This document shows, one piece after another, positions 34,386-43,475 of a stretch of 64,000 nt of DNA; the first letter of the stretch is position 1; each line of letters begins with the position of its first letter. The translations under genes were made by a program, and so were the position numbers. The notes under the pieces are model-generated. The model was not told the DNA's origin. It did no database searches and saw only the letters and a list, made by a program, of their open reading frames with translations. This DNA is from Dyadobacter soli (lineage in GTDB: Bacteria; Bacteroidota; Bacteroidia; Cytophagales; Spirosomataceae): positions 1 to 64,000 of the forward strand of contig NZ_FNAN01000027.1 of assembly GCF_900101885.1 (NCBI RefSeq), in the 5' to 3' direction.

Positions 34386-34850
34386 TTAACCGATGATCGA
34401 CGATAGGTCGGCCGGTGAGTAATTGATGTTCTTCAAAGTTTTGTCATCGGCGGTGCGGTACACGAGGTATTTGCCATTATCCTCTTTGAAATAGCATTCG
34501 GTGCCCTTCGCCTGATAATGCGCCACTGTCGCTTCGGCTTCTTCCACCGAGTTGCAGGCTTTCGACATATTCGAGCGCTGCACTTCGTCGAACAACGTGC
34601 GAAACTTCTCGCCAAGACCGAATTCCAGCACCGCACCGGACAATACATATTGCAGGTCGCAAAGTGCGTCGGCCACTTCCACGATGTCCTTTTCCAGGAT
34701 TGCAACTTCCAGCTCCTTCAACTCCTCGGCCAGCAATGCCACGCGCAGGCGGCTTCTTTCTTCGGAGGGAATCGTCGGCGTTTCCAGGATCGGGTGTTTG
34801 AAAGTTCTGTGAAAATCCGCGACTTGATTAAGGCTATCCAGTTGTTGCAT
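34386..34850 (-). CDS. MazG-like all-alpha NTP pyrophosphohydrolase
   Basis: 154 residues. The N-terminal 95 form a PRA-PH/MazG-like domain with metal-binding acidic residues in LLAEELKELEVAI and EVADALCDLQYVL. Such enzymes hydrolyse nucleoside triphosphates to monophosphates and may clean the pool of damaged nucleotides. The tail (about residues 110-154) is a short domain seen in Bacteroidota homologues. It lies 30 bases upstream of pepT on the same strand. Confidence 0.88.
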   Translation of the reverse strand: MQQLDSLNQVADFHRTFKHPILETPTIPSEERSRLRVALLAEELKELEVAILEKDIVEVADALCDLQYVLSGAVLEFGLGEKFRTLFDEVQRSNMSKACNSVEEAEATVAHYQAKGTECYFKEDNGKYLVYRTADDKTLKNINYSPADLSSIIG

Positions 34851-34904
34851 TGTTATATGGTTTTAAAAATTTGTTTTACTCAAAATGTAGCATCGTGGTG
34901 CCAC

Positions 34905-35474
34905 TTACATCGAAAGGTTGGTTTTGAAGAGCTTGATAGAAATCGCCAACAGAATGATACCGAACACCTTGCGAAGAATATCCGTACCGCCCTGTCCGAG
35001 CTTCCTTTCCAGCCAGTTCGATGATTTTAATACGAGGTAAATAAAAAAGAGGTTCAGCACGATGCCGACCAGGATATTCTGGATCTGGTATGTCGAACGG
35101 AGGGACAGCAGGGTAGTCATGGTAGCCGCTCCTGCGATCATCGGAAATGCAATGGGCACAATGGACGCCACACCGACATCTACACTTCCATGCTTGAAAA
35201 TATCCCGTCCCAAAATCATTTCCAGTCCGAGCAGGAACAGGATAATGGCACCGGCAATGGCGAAAGAGGCAATATCCACACCGAAAAGACTTAGCAATCG
35301 TTCCCCCAAAAATAGAAATGTCACCATGATCGCCCCCGCCACGATAGTCGTTTTCTCCGACTCGATCTTGCCCAGCTTCCGCCGGAAATCGACGATAATC
35401 GGCAATGAGCCAAGCACATCGATCACCGAAAAGAGGATCAGCGTGACGGAGATAATTTCCTTGAAATTGAACAT
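34905..35474 (-). CDS. MarC-family membrane protein
   Basis: 189 residues with about six hydrophobic helices. The opening ISVTLILFSVIDVLGSLPII and FPMIAGAATMTTLL are typical of MarC/UPF0056. Once linked to multiple antibiotic resistance, the family has no proven transport activity. The start at 35474 (MFNFKEIIS) is chosen over the frame opening at 35507 because it places the first helix at the N-terminus. Confidence 0.9.
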   Translation of the reverse strand: MFNFKEIISVTLILFSVIDVLGSLPIIVDFRRKLGKIESEKTTIVAGAIMVTFLFLGERLLSLFGVDIASFAIAGAIILFLLGLEMILGRDIFKHGSVDVGVASIVPIAFPMIAGAATMTTLLSLRSTYQIQNILVGIVLNLFFIYLVLKSSNWLERKLGQGGTDILRKVFGIILLAISIKLFKTNLSM

Positions 35475-35569
35475 GGGCTTACACTTTGGGGTGTTTCTAT
35501 CCCGCAAAGTTGCTCAAAACCGACTGCTTACACAACCTAAAATGACTCCGGCCATGAAAATCAGCGGGA

Positions 35570-36283
35570 TCAGGAAGCGCTTCCCGGCAGGAAGTTCAGG
35601 AATGTATTGAACTGCTTTTTATACTTCTCCTCGTCGATTTTATAAAAGAATGCACCTTTTTTGGAATAGCCTTTCTGCTTTTCGTCCAGTTTCACCAACA
35701 AATTGGTTGATAACAACTTACGACTAAAATTACGCTTATCGAGCTCCGTTCCGAAAATCGCTTCATAGAGTTTCTGCAACTGCGGAATCGTAAACTTTTC
35801 GGGCAATAACTCGAAACCGATCGGGTGCTGCGAGGCCTTGTAGCGCAAATGCTGGATCGCCATATCGACCATCACACCGTGATCAAAAAGGAGTTTGGGC
35901 AGCTCCTGCATCGAAAACCACTGCGCTTCGTAATTTTTGGAAATCTTGTGATCGTAGTCTTCTACATTGATCAATGCAAAATAAGCGACAGATACCGTTC
36001 GCTCAACCGGGTCGCGCTGGGGACTCCCAAAAGTGTAAAGTTGTTCGAGGTAAATGTCGGTAAGGTTCGTCAATTCAAAAAGAATGCGGGACGACGCGCC
36101 TTCGAGGCTTTCGTCAGGCTGTACCCAACCGCCCATCAGCGACCAGGTGTGGTGCTCGTCTTCAATGCCCCTTTTTACCAGTAACAGTTTCAGCTCTTCG
36201 CCATCAAAACCAAAAATAATCGAATCCAGCGCGACCAGACATTTGGTCTGGGCCTGGTATTGCTTTAAAATATCTAATCGCAC
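35570..36283 (-). CDS. NrtR-like regulator: degenerate Nudix domain plus winged helix
   Basis: The N-terminal Nudix fold (LLLVKRGIEDEHHTWSLMGG) has a broken Nudix box: where active enzymes have R-E-x2-E-E, it reads SSRILFELTNL, so catalysis is not expected. The C-terminal part (YEAIFGTELDKRNFSRKLLS) is the winged helix of the NrtR/AraR family, whose Bacteroidota members control pentose or NAD genes by sensing a sugar or nucleotide. The start is GTG at 36283; no in-frame ATG exists up to the previous stop. Targets are not evident: neighbours are an aminotransferase and MarC. Confidence 0.88.
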   Translation of the reverse strand: MRLDILKQYQAQTKCLVALDSIIFGFDGEELKLLLVKRGIEDEHHTWSLMGGWVQPDESLEGASSRILFELTNLTDIYLEQLYTFGSPQRDPVERTVSVAYFALINVEDYDHKISKNYEAQWFSMQELPKLLFDHGVMVDMAIQHLRYKASQHPIGFELLPEKFTIPQLQKLYEAIFGTELDKRNFSRKLLSTNLLVKLDEKQKGYSKKGAFFYKIDEEKYKKQFNTFLNFLPGSAS

Positions 36284-36356
36284 AACTAGTAAGTCGCAGG
36301 TGAGTGGATTTGTTTTTAGTTAAAAATACAAGGAAGGCCATTTACTACTCATTCCG

Positions 36357-37415
36357 TCAATTAGGCGCCATTTTCACCAAAAACGCTTTCAATAGCGCTA
36401 TTTCCTCGTCGCTGATCGCCGGAAAATTGGCGATACGGAAGCTTGTTTCCTTCTCTTTCCCATAGCCATTACCGAGCGTAATGCCCTCCTTTTGCGCCGC
36501 GGTTTTAAGAAATGCAATCCTTTCTTTTTCCGCACGGACGGCGATCACGGTGTCCGAACGCACCGCCGTATTTTCCACCACAAGCTCATAGCCGTTTTCC
36601 AAAAGGAATGCATACCAGTCGTGGGCCCGCTGGCGCGTCTGCTTATCCACCTCCTCGATGGGCGGCACCTGCTGCATTACTTTCCCAAGCAGATAAATGC
36701 CGAGAATGTTGGGGGTAAAAGGGGTTTGAAAGTTCAAAAAGTTATCTCTGATGAACAACAGGCTGTTATAATGCTTCCGCTCGCCTATCCGTATCGCCCG
36801 CTCGACGGCTTTTGGAGACACAATCATCACCGCGAGGCCCGCCGGCAATCCGAAGCATTTCTGCACCGAAGCATACCATATATCGGCATTTTCCCAGGGT
36901 AAAGTCACGCCCGCCATCGCCGAAGTAGCATCCACGGCAATCAGGTTATCGACTTTCTTACGAATGTCGAGCAGAAAATCCCCGGGCACTTTGGTACCAT
37001 TCGAGGTTTCGTTGTAGGTCACGCAAATCAGCTCGTTTCGCGAAAACACGGCGGAACGATCCATGAGCAGCGTTTCATTCAGCCCGAAAGCCGCATCGCT
37101 GGCGCGGTGTGAAATGCGGTGGGTGTATTCCATCCATTTCTCGCCGAATGCGCCATTGTAAATATGCAGGCTCGAATCGATCAGCAGCGATTGGGCGATG
37201 ATCTCCCAGCATTCCGTGGCCGACGACACGAAATAGACTTCATAGCCCGCCGGAACGTCCAGTTTCACCTTCAAATCGGCGATCGTTTGTTCCAGCAGCT
37301 GCATAAAGCCCTTGCTGCGGTGGTTGGAACTGATCAGCCCGCTCGCAAACGCTTCTGCAATATATTGTTCGACCTGTGGATAAACCTTACTAGGCCCAGG
37401 GTAAAACGTGATCAT
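36357..37415 (-). CDS. Class V PLP-dependent aminotransferase (SerC/AGT-like)
   Basis: 352 residues with a fold-type I PLP site. D162 lies in IAVDATSAMAG, and the Schiff-base Lys is K186 in YASVQKCFGLPAG. The N-terminal MITFYPGPSKVYPQVEQYI is like phosphoserine and alanine-glyoxylate aminotransferases. Serine synthesis or another amino-donor reaction is likely; sequence alone does not separate SerC from related enzymes. dapA lies upstream on the same strand, 161 bases away. Confidence 0.85.
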   Translation of the reverse strand: MITFYPGPSKVYPQVEQYIAEAFASGLISSNHRSKGFMQLLEQTIADLKVKLDVPAGYEVYFVSSATECWEIIAQSLLIDSSLHIYNGAFGEKWMEYTHRISHRASDAAFGLNETLLMDRSAVFSRNELICVTYNETSNGTKVPGDFLLDIRKKVDNLIAVDATSAMAGVTLPWENADIWYASVQKCFGLPAGLAVMIVSPKAVERAIRIGERKHYNSLLFIRDNFLNFQTPFTPNILGIYLLGKVMQQVPPIEEVDKQTRQRAHDWYAFLLENGYELVVENTAVRSDTVIAVRAEKERIAFLKTAAQKEGITLGNGYGKEKETSFRIANFPAISDEEIALLKAFLVKMAPN

Positions 37416-37443
37416 AGCATTTCATTTTTGGTTTAAACAAAAA

Positions 37444-37480
37444 CATCACAGGCCGGAATTAAATCCCCAAACCTGTGATG
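37444..37480 (-). terminator. Possible hairpin between dapA and the aminotransferase gene
   Basis: CATCACAGG and CCTGTGATG can form a 9-bp stem around a loop of about 19 bases. No T run follows, so it is a weak candidate. Confidence 0.3.
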
Positions 37481-37521
37481 CCTGAAATATTATTTTGAAG
37501 TCCGAATGTCAATCAGAAACT

Positions 37522-37570
37522 CTGACTACTCATGACAACACTTGACCATTCCTGACTACTCCTGACTCAT
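37522..37570. repeat. Short direct repeat downstream of dapA
   Basis: CTGACTACTC occurs at 37522-37531 and 37552-37561, followed by a partial CTGACTCATT. It is a simple repeat in the 3' untranslated region, with no evident role. Confidence 0.45.
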
Positions 37571-37576
37571 TTCGAA

Positions 37577-38467
37577 TCACATAAATCCTTCGCGAACCAT
37601 CGCTTTTTCCAACTTCTCGCCCAGTTCTTTCGAAGCTTTCAGCAACGGCAAACGCACGTCGGAACTGCAAATACCTTTGATTTCGAGGCATTTCTTGATC
37701 CCTACCGGGTTCGATTCGATATAAAGCAACGTATCGAATTCGAGGAATGCGAGTTGCAGCTTGGCAGCGTCTTTGAAACGACCTTCTAATGCCGCCCAGG
37801 TCAATGCACGGAATTCTTTCGGGAATGCATTGGCAATCACCGAAATAACGCCATGCCAGCCGACGCTTACCATGGTGGTAACGAGGTTATCATCACCCGA
37901 AAGCAGCAGAAAATCTTCCGGAGCGCGCGCGGCGAGTTCCATACTTTGTTCAAGGCTGCCGCCGGCGTCCTTGATACCGATGATATTCCGATGCGCCGCC
38001 AGTTTCACGATTGTATCCGCTTTCATATTGATTACCGTACGGCCGGGTACATTGTACAAAAGGACCGGAACCGGCGAAGCGTCCGCAATAGCTGTGAAAT
38101 GCGCGATAATGCCTTCCTGAGTCGGCTTGTTGTAGTAAGGACAAACAGAAAGTATTGCGTCCACACCCGTAAAGTCGGTGTCCTTAATGGTATTCAGTAC
38201 TTCCTGGGTATTATTGCTTCCGATACCATAAACGATCGGCAGCTTCTTGGAGTTATTTTTGATTGTAAATGCCAGGATATCACGCTTTTCCTTAGAAGTA
38301 ACTGTTGGCGACTCGCCGGTTGTTCCTTGTACTACCAGGTAGTCCGTACCACCTTCCGTCACCAGGTCGATCAGTCTTTTCAGACCCGGATAATCAATCT
38401 CATTTTGTTCATCAAAAGGTGTGATCAGCGCGGCCCCTACCCCTTTGAAACGTTGGTCCAATGGCAT
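37577..38467 (-). CDS. dapA: 4-hydroxy-tetrahydrodipicolinate synthase
   Basis: Condenses pyruvate with aspartate semialdehyde, the first lysine and diaminopimelate step. The 296-residue aldolase has pyruvate-binding GTTGES (residues 48-53), Tyr138 in LLYNVPGRT and Schiff-base Lys166 in IIGIKDAGG. Full length. A cluster of diaminopimelate genes is not visible here. Confidence 0.97.
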   Translation of the reverse strand: MPLDQRFKGVGAALITPFDEQNEIDYPGLKRLIDLVTEGGTDYLVVQGTTGESPTVTSKEKRDILAFTIKNNSKKLPIVYGIGSNNTQEVLNTIKDTDFTGVDAILSVCPYYNKPTQEGIIAHFTAIADASPVPVLLYNVPGRTVINMKADTIVKLAAHRNIIGIKDAGGSLEQSMELAARAPEDFLLLSGDDNLVTTMVSVGWHGVISVIANAFPKEFRALTWAALEGRFKDAAKLQLAFLEFDTLLYIESNPVGIKKCLEIKGICSSDVRLPLLKASKELGEKLEKAMVREGFM

Positions 38468-38533
38468 TATTTACTTATATAATTGTTAGAATTTTAAAAC
38501 ACAAAGTTAGCCTTCCGGGAGTATTTTCTTTAC

Positions 38534-40621
38534 TTAATTTCCAATCATTGCTAAAAATTCTTCCTCGGAGATGATCGTAACACCCAGTTTACGTGCTTTT
38601 TCGAGTTTGGAAGGCCCCATATTCGCACCGGCGAGCAGGTAATTAAGCTTCCCGGACACCCCGCTGAGTACCTTTCCGCCGTTTGCCTCTATCTTTTCTT
38701 TCAGCTCGTCGCGTTCGAAGTTTTCGAAAACACCGGAGATCACAAACGTTTTGCCATCCAGCACATCACTTTCGATTTCGACAGGCTTCTCGTCGCTCTC
38801 CATTTGCAAACCGGCTTGTTCCAATCGCTCAACGAGCAACTGATTTTCCGGCACGCTGAAAAACGATTCGATGCTCAATGCAATACGCCCGCCGATTTCC
38901 GGAACGGCGACAAGCTGATCGTAACTAGCCGCCCGCAATGCACGCATGGATTTGAAATAAGCGGCCAGTTTTTCGGCCACAGTCTGCCCTACAAAGCGTA
39001 TACCTAATGCAAAAAGCACATTCTTGAACGGCACCGTTCTCGACAAATCAATGCCTTTCAGAATGTTCTCTACCGTTTTTTCACGGAAACTGATCTTCTT
39101 AACCTTTCCAGTTTCCTCATTGAGCAGGTTCTTTTCGAGGCCCAGGAGCTTGTCGTGATTCAGGTCGTACAGGTCCGCGGGCGTACGCACGAGGTCGAGG
39201 TCGAAAAGAAGCTCTATTTTTCCTTCACCCAAACTTTCGATATTCATTGCCTTGCGGTGAATGAAATGCTCGATACGGCCTTTCAGCTGCGGCGGGCAAT
39301 GGCTGTCGTTCGGGCAAAAGAACGCCACTTCTCCCTCGTTACGCTGCAACTCGTGGCCGCATTCCGGGCAATGCGTCGGGAAAACGATCGCTTCGGTTTC
39401 GAACTTTTCGCGCTGGGAAACGTCCACGCCGGTAATTTTCGGGATAATTTCGCCGCTCTTTTCTACGAATACTGTGTCGTTCAGGCGGATACCAAGCCTT
39501 TCCAGCTCGTTTGCGTTATGCAGCGTCGCCCGCTTCACACGCGTACCCGACAAATGCACGCCCTTCACCTGGTTGTAAGGCAATGCACGCTCCGAAAGGT
39601 CGCAAAGGTTGGCCACCGGTGTTACGGCGCCCGTCCGGCCCACCTGGTATGTCACCATACGAAGCACTGCCGGTTTGTTTTCGGCCTTATATTTATAGGA
39701 AATCGCCCACCGCGGACTTTTTGCAGTGAAACCAAGCTCTCTTTGCTGGGCAAACGAGTTCACCTTGATCACAATCCCGTCGGTTGCCAGTGGCAAATGC
39801 GCCCGTTTTTCCTCCCATTCGCGGATGTACTCGATAGCTTCATCGATATTCGCTACCTTTTTCCAGCCGGGCGACACGTTAAATCCCCATGCCTTCATGC
39901 CTTTCAAACTCTCTTCCTGACTTGGAAACACATCCGTATCCGCAAAGAAGTAATATAAGTAGCAATCCAGCCCGCGCCGCGCCGTTTCGGCGGAATCCTG
40001 CAACTTGAACGAGCCCGAAGCCGCATTCCGGGGGTTGGCGTACTGATTTTCACCGAGCGTATCCATCTCCTCGTTCAGTTTCTCAAAGGAAGATATCGGC
40101 ATAAAGCCCTCCCCGCGGATCTCGAATACCGGCGGCAGATTCTCGGCTTTCACCCGCAATGGCAGCGAGCGGATCGTTTTGACGTTGTTCGTGATCTCGT
40201 CCCCGCGCGTACCGTCGCCGCGCGTCACGCCGCGTACGAGAACGCCGTTTTCGTAAGTAAAACTGAGGGAAATACCGTCGAATTTCAGTTCACAAATGTA
40301 TTCGTAAGCTTCGCCATCCAATCCACGGCGCACGCGGTCGTCGAAACTGCGCAGCTCCTGCTCGTTATAAGTATTGTCGAGCGACAGCATCGGATACCGG
40401 TGGTACACTGCATTGAAGGTCTTGGTAACTGCTCCACCGACCCGCTGCGTGGGCGAATCTTCCTGCCTGAACTGCGGGTATTCATTTTCCAGGGCTTGCA
40501 ACTCTTTGAGCAGCTGGTCAAAGTCATAATCCGATATTTCCGACTCGCTATCCTGGTAATAGCGGTCATTATAGTAATGCAGCTTTTCTGAAAGCTCCTG
40601 GATTCGTTGTTCGGGATTCAT
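38534..40621 (-). CDS. ligA: NAD-dependent DNA ligase
   Basis: Seals nicks at replication and repair. Starting at ATG 40621 (MNPEQRIQELSEKL) gives 695 residues; the frame also opens at GTG 40630. Domains in order: Ia and adenylation domain with Lys113 in ELKFDGISLS, OB fold, C4 zinc finger (CPECGHEL and FFCPNDSHCPP), helix-hairpin-helix and C-terminal BRCT (VLDGKTFVISGVFENFERD). All are complete. It lies 66 bases upstream of dapA on the same strand. Confidence 0.97.
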   Translation of the reverse strand: MNPEQRIQELSEKLHYYNDRYYQDSESEISDYDFDQLLKELQALENEYPQFRQEDSPTQRVGGAVTKTFNAVYHRYPMLSLDNTYNEQELRSFDDRVRRGLDGEAYEYICELKFDGISLSFTYENGVLVRGVTRGDGTRGDEITNNVKTIRSLPLRVKAENLPPVFEIRGEGFMPISSFEKLNEEMDTLGENQYANPRNAASGSFKLQDSAETARRGLDCYLYYFFADTDVFPSQEESLKGMKAWGFNVSPGWKKVANIDEAIEYIREWEEKRAHLPLATDGIVIKVNSFAQQRELGFTAKSPRWAISYKYKAENKPAVLRMVTYQVGRTGAVTPVANLCDLSERALPYNQVKGVHLSGTRVKRATLHNANELERLGIRLNDTVFVEKSGEIIPKITGVDVSQREKFETEAIVFPTHCPECGHELQRNEGEVAFFCPNDSHCPPQLKGRIEHFIHRKAMNIESLGEGKIELLFDLDLVRTPADLYDLNHDKLLGLEKNLLNEETGKVKKISFREKTVENILKGIDLSRTVPFKNVLFALGIRFVGQTVAEKLAAYFKSMRALRAASYDQLVAVPEIGGRIALSIESFFSVPENQLLVERLEQAGLQMESDEKPVEIESDVLDGKTFVISGVFENFERDELKEKIEANGGKVLSGVSGKLNYLLAGANMGPSKLEKARKLGVTIISEEEFLAMIGN

Positions 40622-40647
40622 AATAGTCACGGCGGCTTGATGATTCG

Positions 40648-40680
40648 GCCCAAATTTAAGATTTAATTCAAATTTTGGGC
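40648..40680. promoter_or_regulatory. Imperfect palindrome with a -7-like element before ligA
   Basis: GCCCAAATTT and AAATTTTGGGC form an imperfect inverted repeat between ligA and the divergent Uma2 gene. On the minus strand it contains TAAATTTG, which fits the Bacteroidota -7 element, but no TTG is found at the usual distance. Confidence 0.35.
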
Positions 40681-40800
40681 ATTGGATAAATAATGTGTTA
40701 CCAATCGCATATCCTGACGTATCAATAGGCCATTCACCTATCGATCACACGCTCAGTATGTCACACCTTTTTTGTATTTTCGTTCAAAACGGCCAAGCCT

Positions 40801-41331
40801 ATGAAAACCCTGGAACCACCGGTCCGGTACAATCCGGATCTAACACAGATCATAAATGGGGAGGAAGTCATGTCGCCTAGCCCGAGACTACCTCATCAAG
40901 CGATCGTAGCCAATTTATTTCGCGTGCTCGACGCTTACGTCGGCCCTCGAAGGCTCGGTGATATCTTTTTCGCGCCCCTAGATGTCGTGTTGGCCGAAGA
41001 GTGTCAGGAACTACAACCAGATTTAATTTTTATTTCAAACAGCAGGGCTGGCATAAGAAAAGAATGGGTCGACGGGGTACCCGATCTTGTTGTAGAGGTC
41101 GTGTCGCCGAGCTCAAAAAAGGCAGATACAATCACTAAAAAGGACATTTATGAAAAACATGGTGTCTCCGAATATTGGATTGTATTCCGTGAAAAGATTT
41201 GCATCGAGGTCTACTCTCTTATCGATGGTAAATTCGAATTATTTGGGTCATTTAATGGTGAGGAGATCGTACGATCGAACATGTTTAAGGACCTACACTT
41301 TTCAGTGAAACGCGTTATGCCTAATTTTTGA
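40801..41331 (+). CDS. Uma2-family (DUF820) putative endonuclease
   Basis: 176 residues with the normal Uma2 order: ISNSRAGIRKEWVDGVPDLV leads into the PD-(D/E)xK core, with Asp in LQPDLIFIS and Glu in VVEVVSPSSKKADTITKK, then YEKHGVSEYWIV. This is the standard motif set, unlike the copy at 27593. No immunity, mobile or defence gene is adjacent. Function in the family is unknown. Confidence 0.9.
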   Translation: MKTLEPPVRYNPDLTQIINGEEVMSPSPRLPHQAIVANLFRVLDAYVGPRRLGDIFFAPLDVVLAEECQELQPDLIFISNSRAGIRKEWVDGVPDLVVEVVSPSSKKADTITKKDIYEKHGVSEYWIVFREKICIEVYSLIDGKFELFGSFNGEEIVRSNMFKDLHFSVKRVMPNF

Positions 41332-41426
41332 TCACTCATTTATCTTCGCCAAACCCATTGATTTACCCGCATTGCCCATAAATTCACTAATTTTGGCCTC
41401 ATTAATCATTACTAGATTCTGATTTC

Positions 41427-42074
41427 ATGGCTGAAATTGCCCCTTCTATACTGGCCGCGGATTTTGCAAACCTGCAACGCGACGTCGAAATGATCAACAG
41501 CAGTTCCGCAGGTTATATTCACGTCGATATCATGGACGGCATGTTCGTGCCGAATATCTCTTTCGGACTTCCGGTCTGCGAGGCCATTCATAAATACGCC
41601 CAAAAACCGCTCGACGTACATTTGATGATCGAGCAGCCCGACCGCTACCTCGAAGCATTCCGCAATGCAGGCGCAGCGGGCCTTACCGTACATTATGAGG
41701 CTTGTCCGCATTTACACCGCACGATCCAGCACATCAAAGAACTCGGCGCGGAGCCGGGCGTAGCGCTTAACCCGCACACGCCGGTGGAGGTTTTGAGCGA
41801 GATTATGGGCGATGTTTCGCTGATCCTGATCATGTCTGTTAACCCCGGTTTCGGTGGCCAGAAATTCATTGAAAACACCTACCGGAAAATCGCAACGCTG
41901 GATGCTTACCGTAAAAAATTCGGATATAATTTCAAGATAGAAGTCGACGGCGGCGTTAACCTGAACAATGCGCCCCGGCTTGTGCGCGAAGGTGTGGACA
42001 TCCTGGTGGCAGGTAGCTTCGTTTTTACTTCGCCCGACCCGGTGCAAACCATCTCCGAGCTGGGAAACAGCTAG
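41427..42074 (+). CDS. rpe: Ribulose-phosphate 3-epimerase
   Basis: Interconverts ribulose-5-phosphate and xylulose-5-phosphate. The 215-residue TIM barrel has IAPSILAADFANL at the N-terminus, IHVDIMDGMFVPN with the metal His and Asp, VHLMIEQPDRY and EVDGGVNLNN. The product xylulose-5-phosphate is the two-carbon donor used by transketolases, and a split transketolase lies 5.4 kb downstream on the same strand; the link is an inference. Confidence 0.96.
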   Translation: MAEIAPSILAADFANLQRDVEMINSSSAGYIHVDIMDGMFVPNISFGLPVCEAIHKYAQKPLDVHLMIEQPDRYLEAFRNAGAAGLTVHYEACPHLHRTIQHIKELGAEPGVALNPHTPVEVLSEIMGDVSLILIMSVNPGFGGQKFIENTYRKIATLDAYRKKFGYNFKIEVDGGVNLNNAPRLVREGVDILVAGSFVFTSPDPVQTISELGNS

Positions 42075-42095
42075 GATTCTTTTTAGCTGACACCA

Positions 42096-43406
42096 ATGAA
42101 AATACCTAAATCGCTGATTGACAGATCGCTGTACGCCAGGTTACTGGCGGTTGTTTTGATCGGCTGCTTACTTTCAATGGGATTTGCATTCCGGAAGGAG
42201 GATCAGGCGCCGGCAAAATTTCCGCTGAAAATCAGCCCTAACGGCAGGCACATTACCGACAACAACGGCACGCCGTTTCTGATGGTGGCCGACGTGGCCT
42301 GGCAAATGCTGCGGCGACTGAGCTACACCGAAGCGGTTCAATATATGGACGTTCGCAAATCGCAGTCGTTCAATACGTTTCTGGTGCATTTGCTTCCAGC
42401 ATTGCCCAACCAGCGGAATTTCAATAAGGTAACGCCGTTTCTCGATAATAATAATCTGACCAAACCGAACAAGCCCTATTTCGATTACCTCGAAAAGATC
42501 GTGATCGCAGCCAGGGAGCGGAACCTTGTAGTTGGCATTGTGGTGTCGCGGCAGAGCTGGAACACGGTTTTTGATACACAAAAAGAGGAAGCATGGAAAA
42601 GCTACGGCACTTATGTAGGAAAGTATTTTGCCAAATATTCCAACATCATCTGGATCGTAAGCGAAGAAGAATACCAGAGCGCATCGCAGTTTAAAGCTAT
42701 TTCCGAAGGCATCCGGGCGGAATCCGACGGGCAGATTGTAGCGTCGCTCAATACCTGCTCTCCCACGAGCGTGAACGACAATTCGCCCAACCATTCGCAG
42801 CTCAAATTCATTATCCCCGACTCGACGGTAACGCCCGCCGAATATGCCGCATTGGCTAACTGGCAGAAAAACTCGGCCGAGGCCGCATTGAGACCATTCC
42901 TGATCGCCAATTCCGAGTTTCCGAAAGAGCTCACCGATCAATCCACGATGATTCGCAACCAGGCGTATCAATCCATTCTGAGCTCAGCGGCGGGATTCTG
43001 CCACATGAGCACGATTAAAAACTTCAACCCTACCTGGAAAGTCAACATTACCAAAGACGGTGCGGAATACATTCACCAGCTGGTCAAGATCCTCAAAGGC
43101 ATTCCCTGGGAGTATATGCAGCCGGATACGCCTGATTTGCTGATCGATTCGCTCGATAAGGCCGACATCGGCATTGTTTCGCTTTCGAACAAAAAGATGG
43201 CCATGCTTTACCTTCCTACCTCGCGTGCCGTGCGCCTGGATCTCAAACATTTGGAAGGGAGTGTGTTCGGCGCGGTTTGGTACAGCCCGCGTACCGGCAA
43301 GCGTTGGAACGGAAAGGATTTGAAACTGGAAGAGGAAGCGATCGTGCAGCCGCCCGAACTGCTACCGGAATGGGACTGGATACTCCTCATCGGCGCAAAG
43401 CAGTAG
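42096..43406 (+). CDS. DUF4038 glycoside-hydrolase-like protein
   Basis: 436 residues with an N-terminal hydrophobic segment (LLAVVLIGCLLSMGFAF) and the DUF4038 opening (LKISPNGRHITDNNGTPFLM, VADVAWQMLRRLSY), then a TIM-barrel-like body with candidate acids in WIVSEEEY and ANSEFPKE. DUF4038 overlaps glycoside hydrolase family 140-type enzymes. The last ~90 residues resemble the collagen-binding-like C-terminal domain often found with it. It starts 21 bases after rpe and is probably an exported glycosidase; the substrate is unknown. Confidence 0.85.
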   Translation: MKIPKSLIDRSLYARLLAVVLIGCLLSMGFAFRKEDQAPAKFPLKISPNGRHITDNNGTPFLMVADVAWQMLRRLSYTEAVQYMDVRKSQSFNTFLVHLLPALPNQRNFNKVTPFLDNNNLTKPNKPYFDYLEKIVIAARERNLVVGIVVSRQSWNTVFDTQKEEAWKSYGTYVGKYFAKYSNIIWIVSEEEYQSASQFKAISEGIRAESDGQIVASLNTCSPTSVNDNSPNHSQLKFIIPDSTVTPAEYAALANWQKNSAEAALRPFLIANSEFPKELTDQSTMIRNQAYQSILSSAAGFCHMSTIKNFNPTWKVNITKDGAEYIHQLVKILKGIPWEYMQPDTPDLLIDSLDKADIGIVSLSNKKMAMLYLPTSRAVRLDLKHLEGSVFGAVWYSPRTGKRWNGKDLKLEEEAIVQPPELLPEWDWILLIGAKQ

Positions 43407-43475
43407 ATTGACATTTTTTTGTATTATTAATATATTAACAGATATTGAATAGCCCGGCCGATATCTGACCACCCC

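Noticed and set aside
37484..37576. Regulatory array downstream of dapA
   Set aside because: Only two exact copies of CTGACTACTC, 30 bases apart, in a 3' untranslated region. Too little to call a site.
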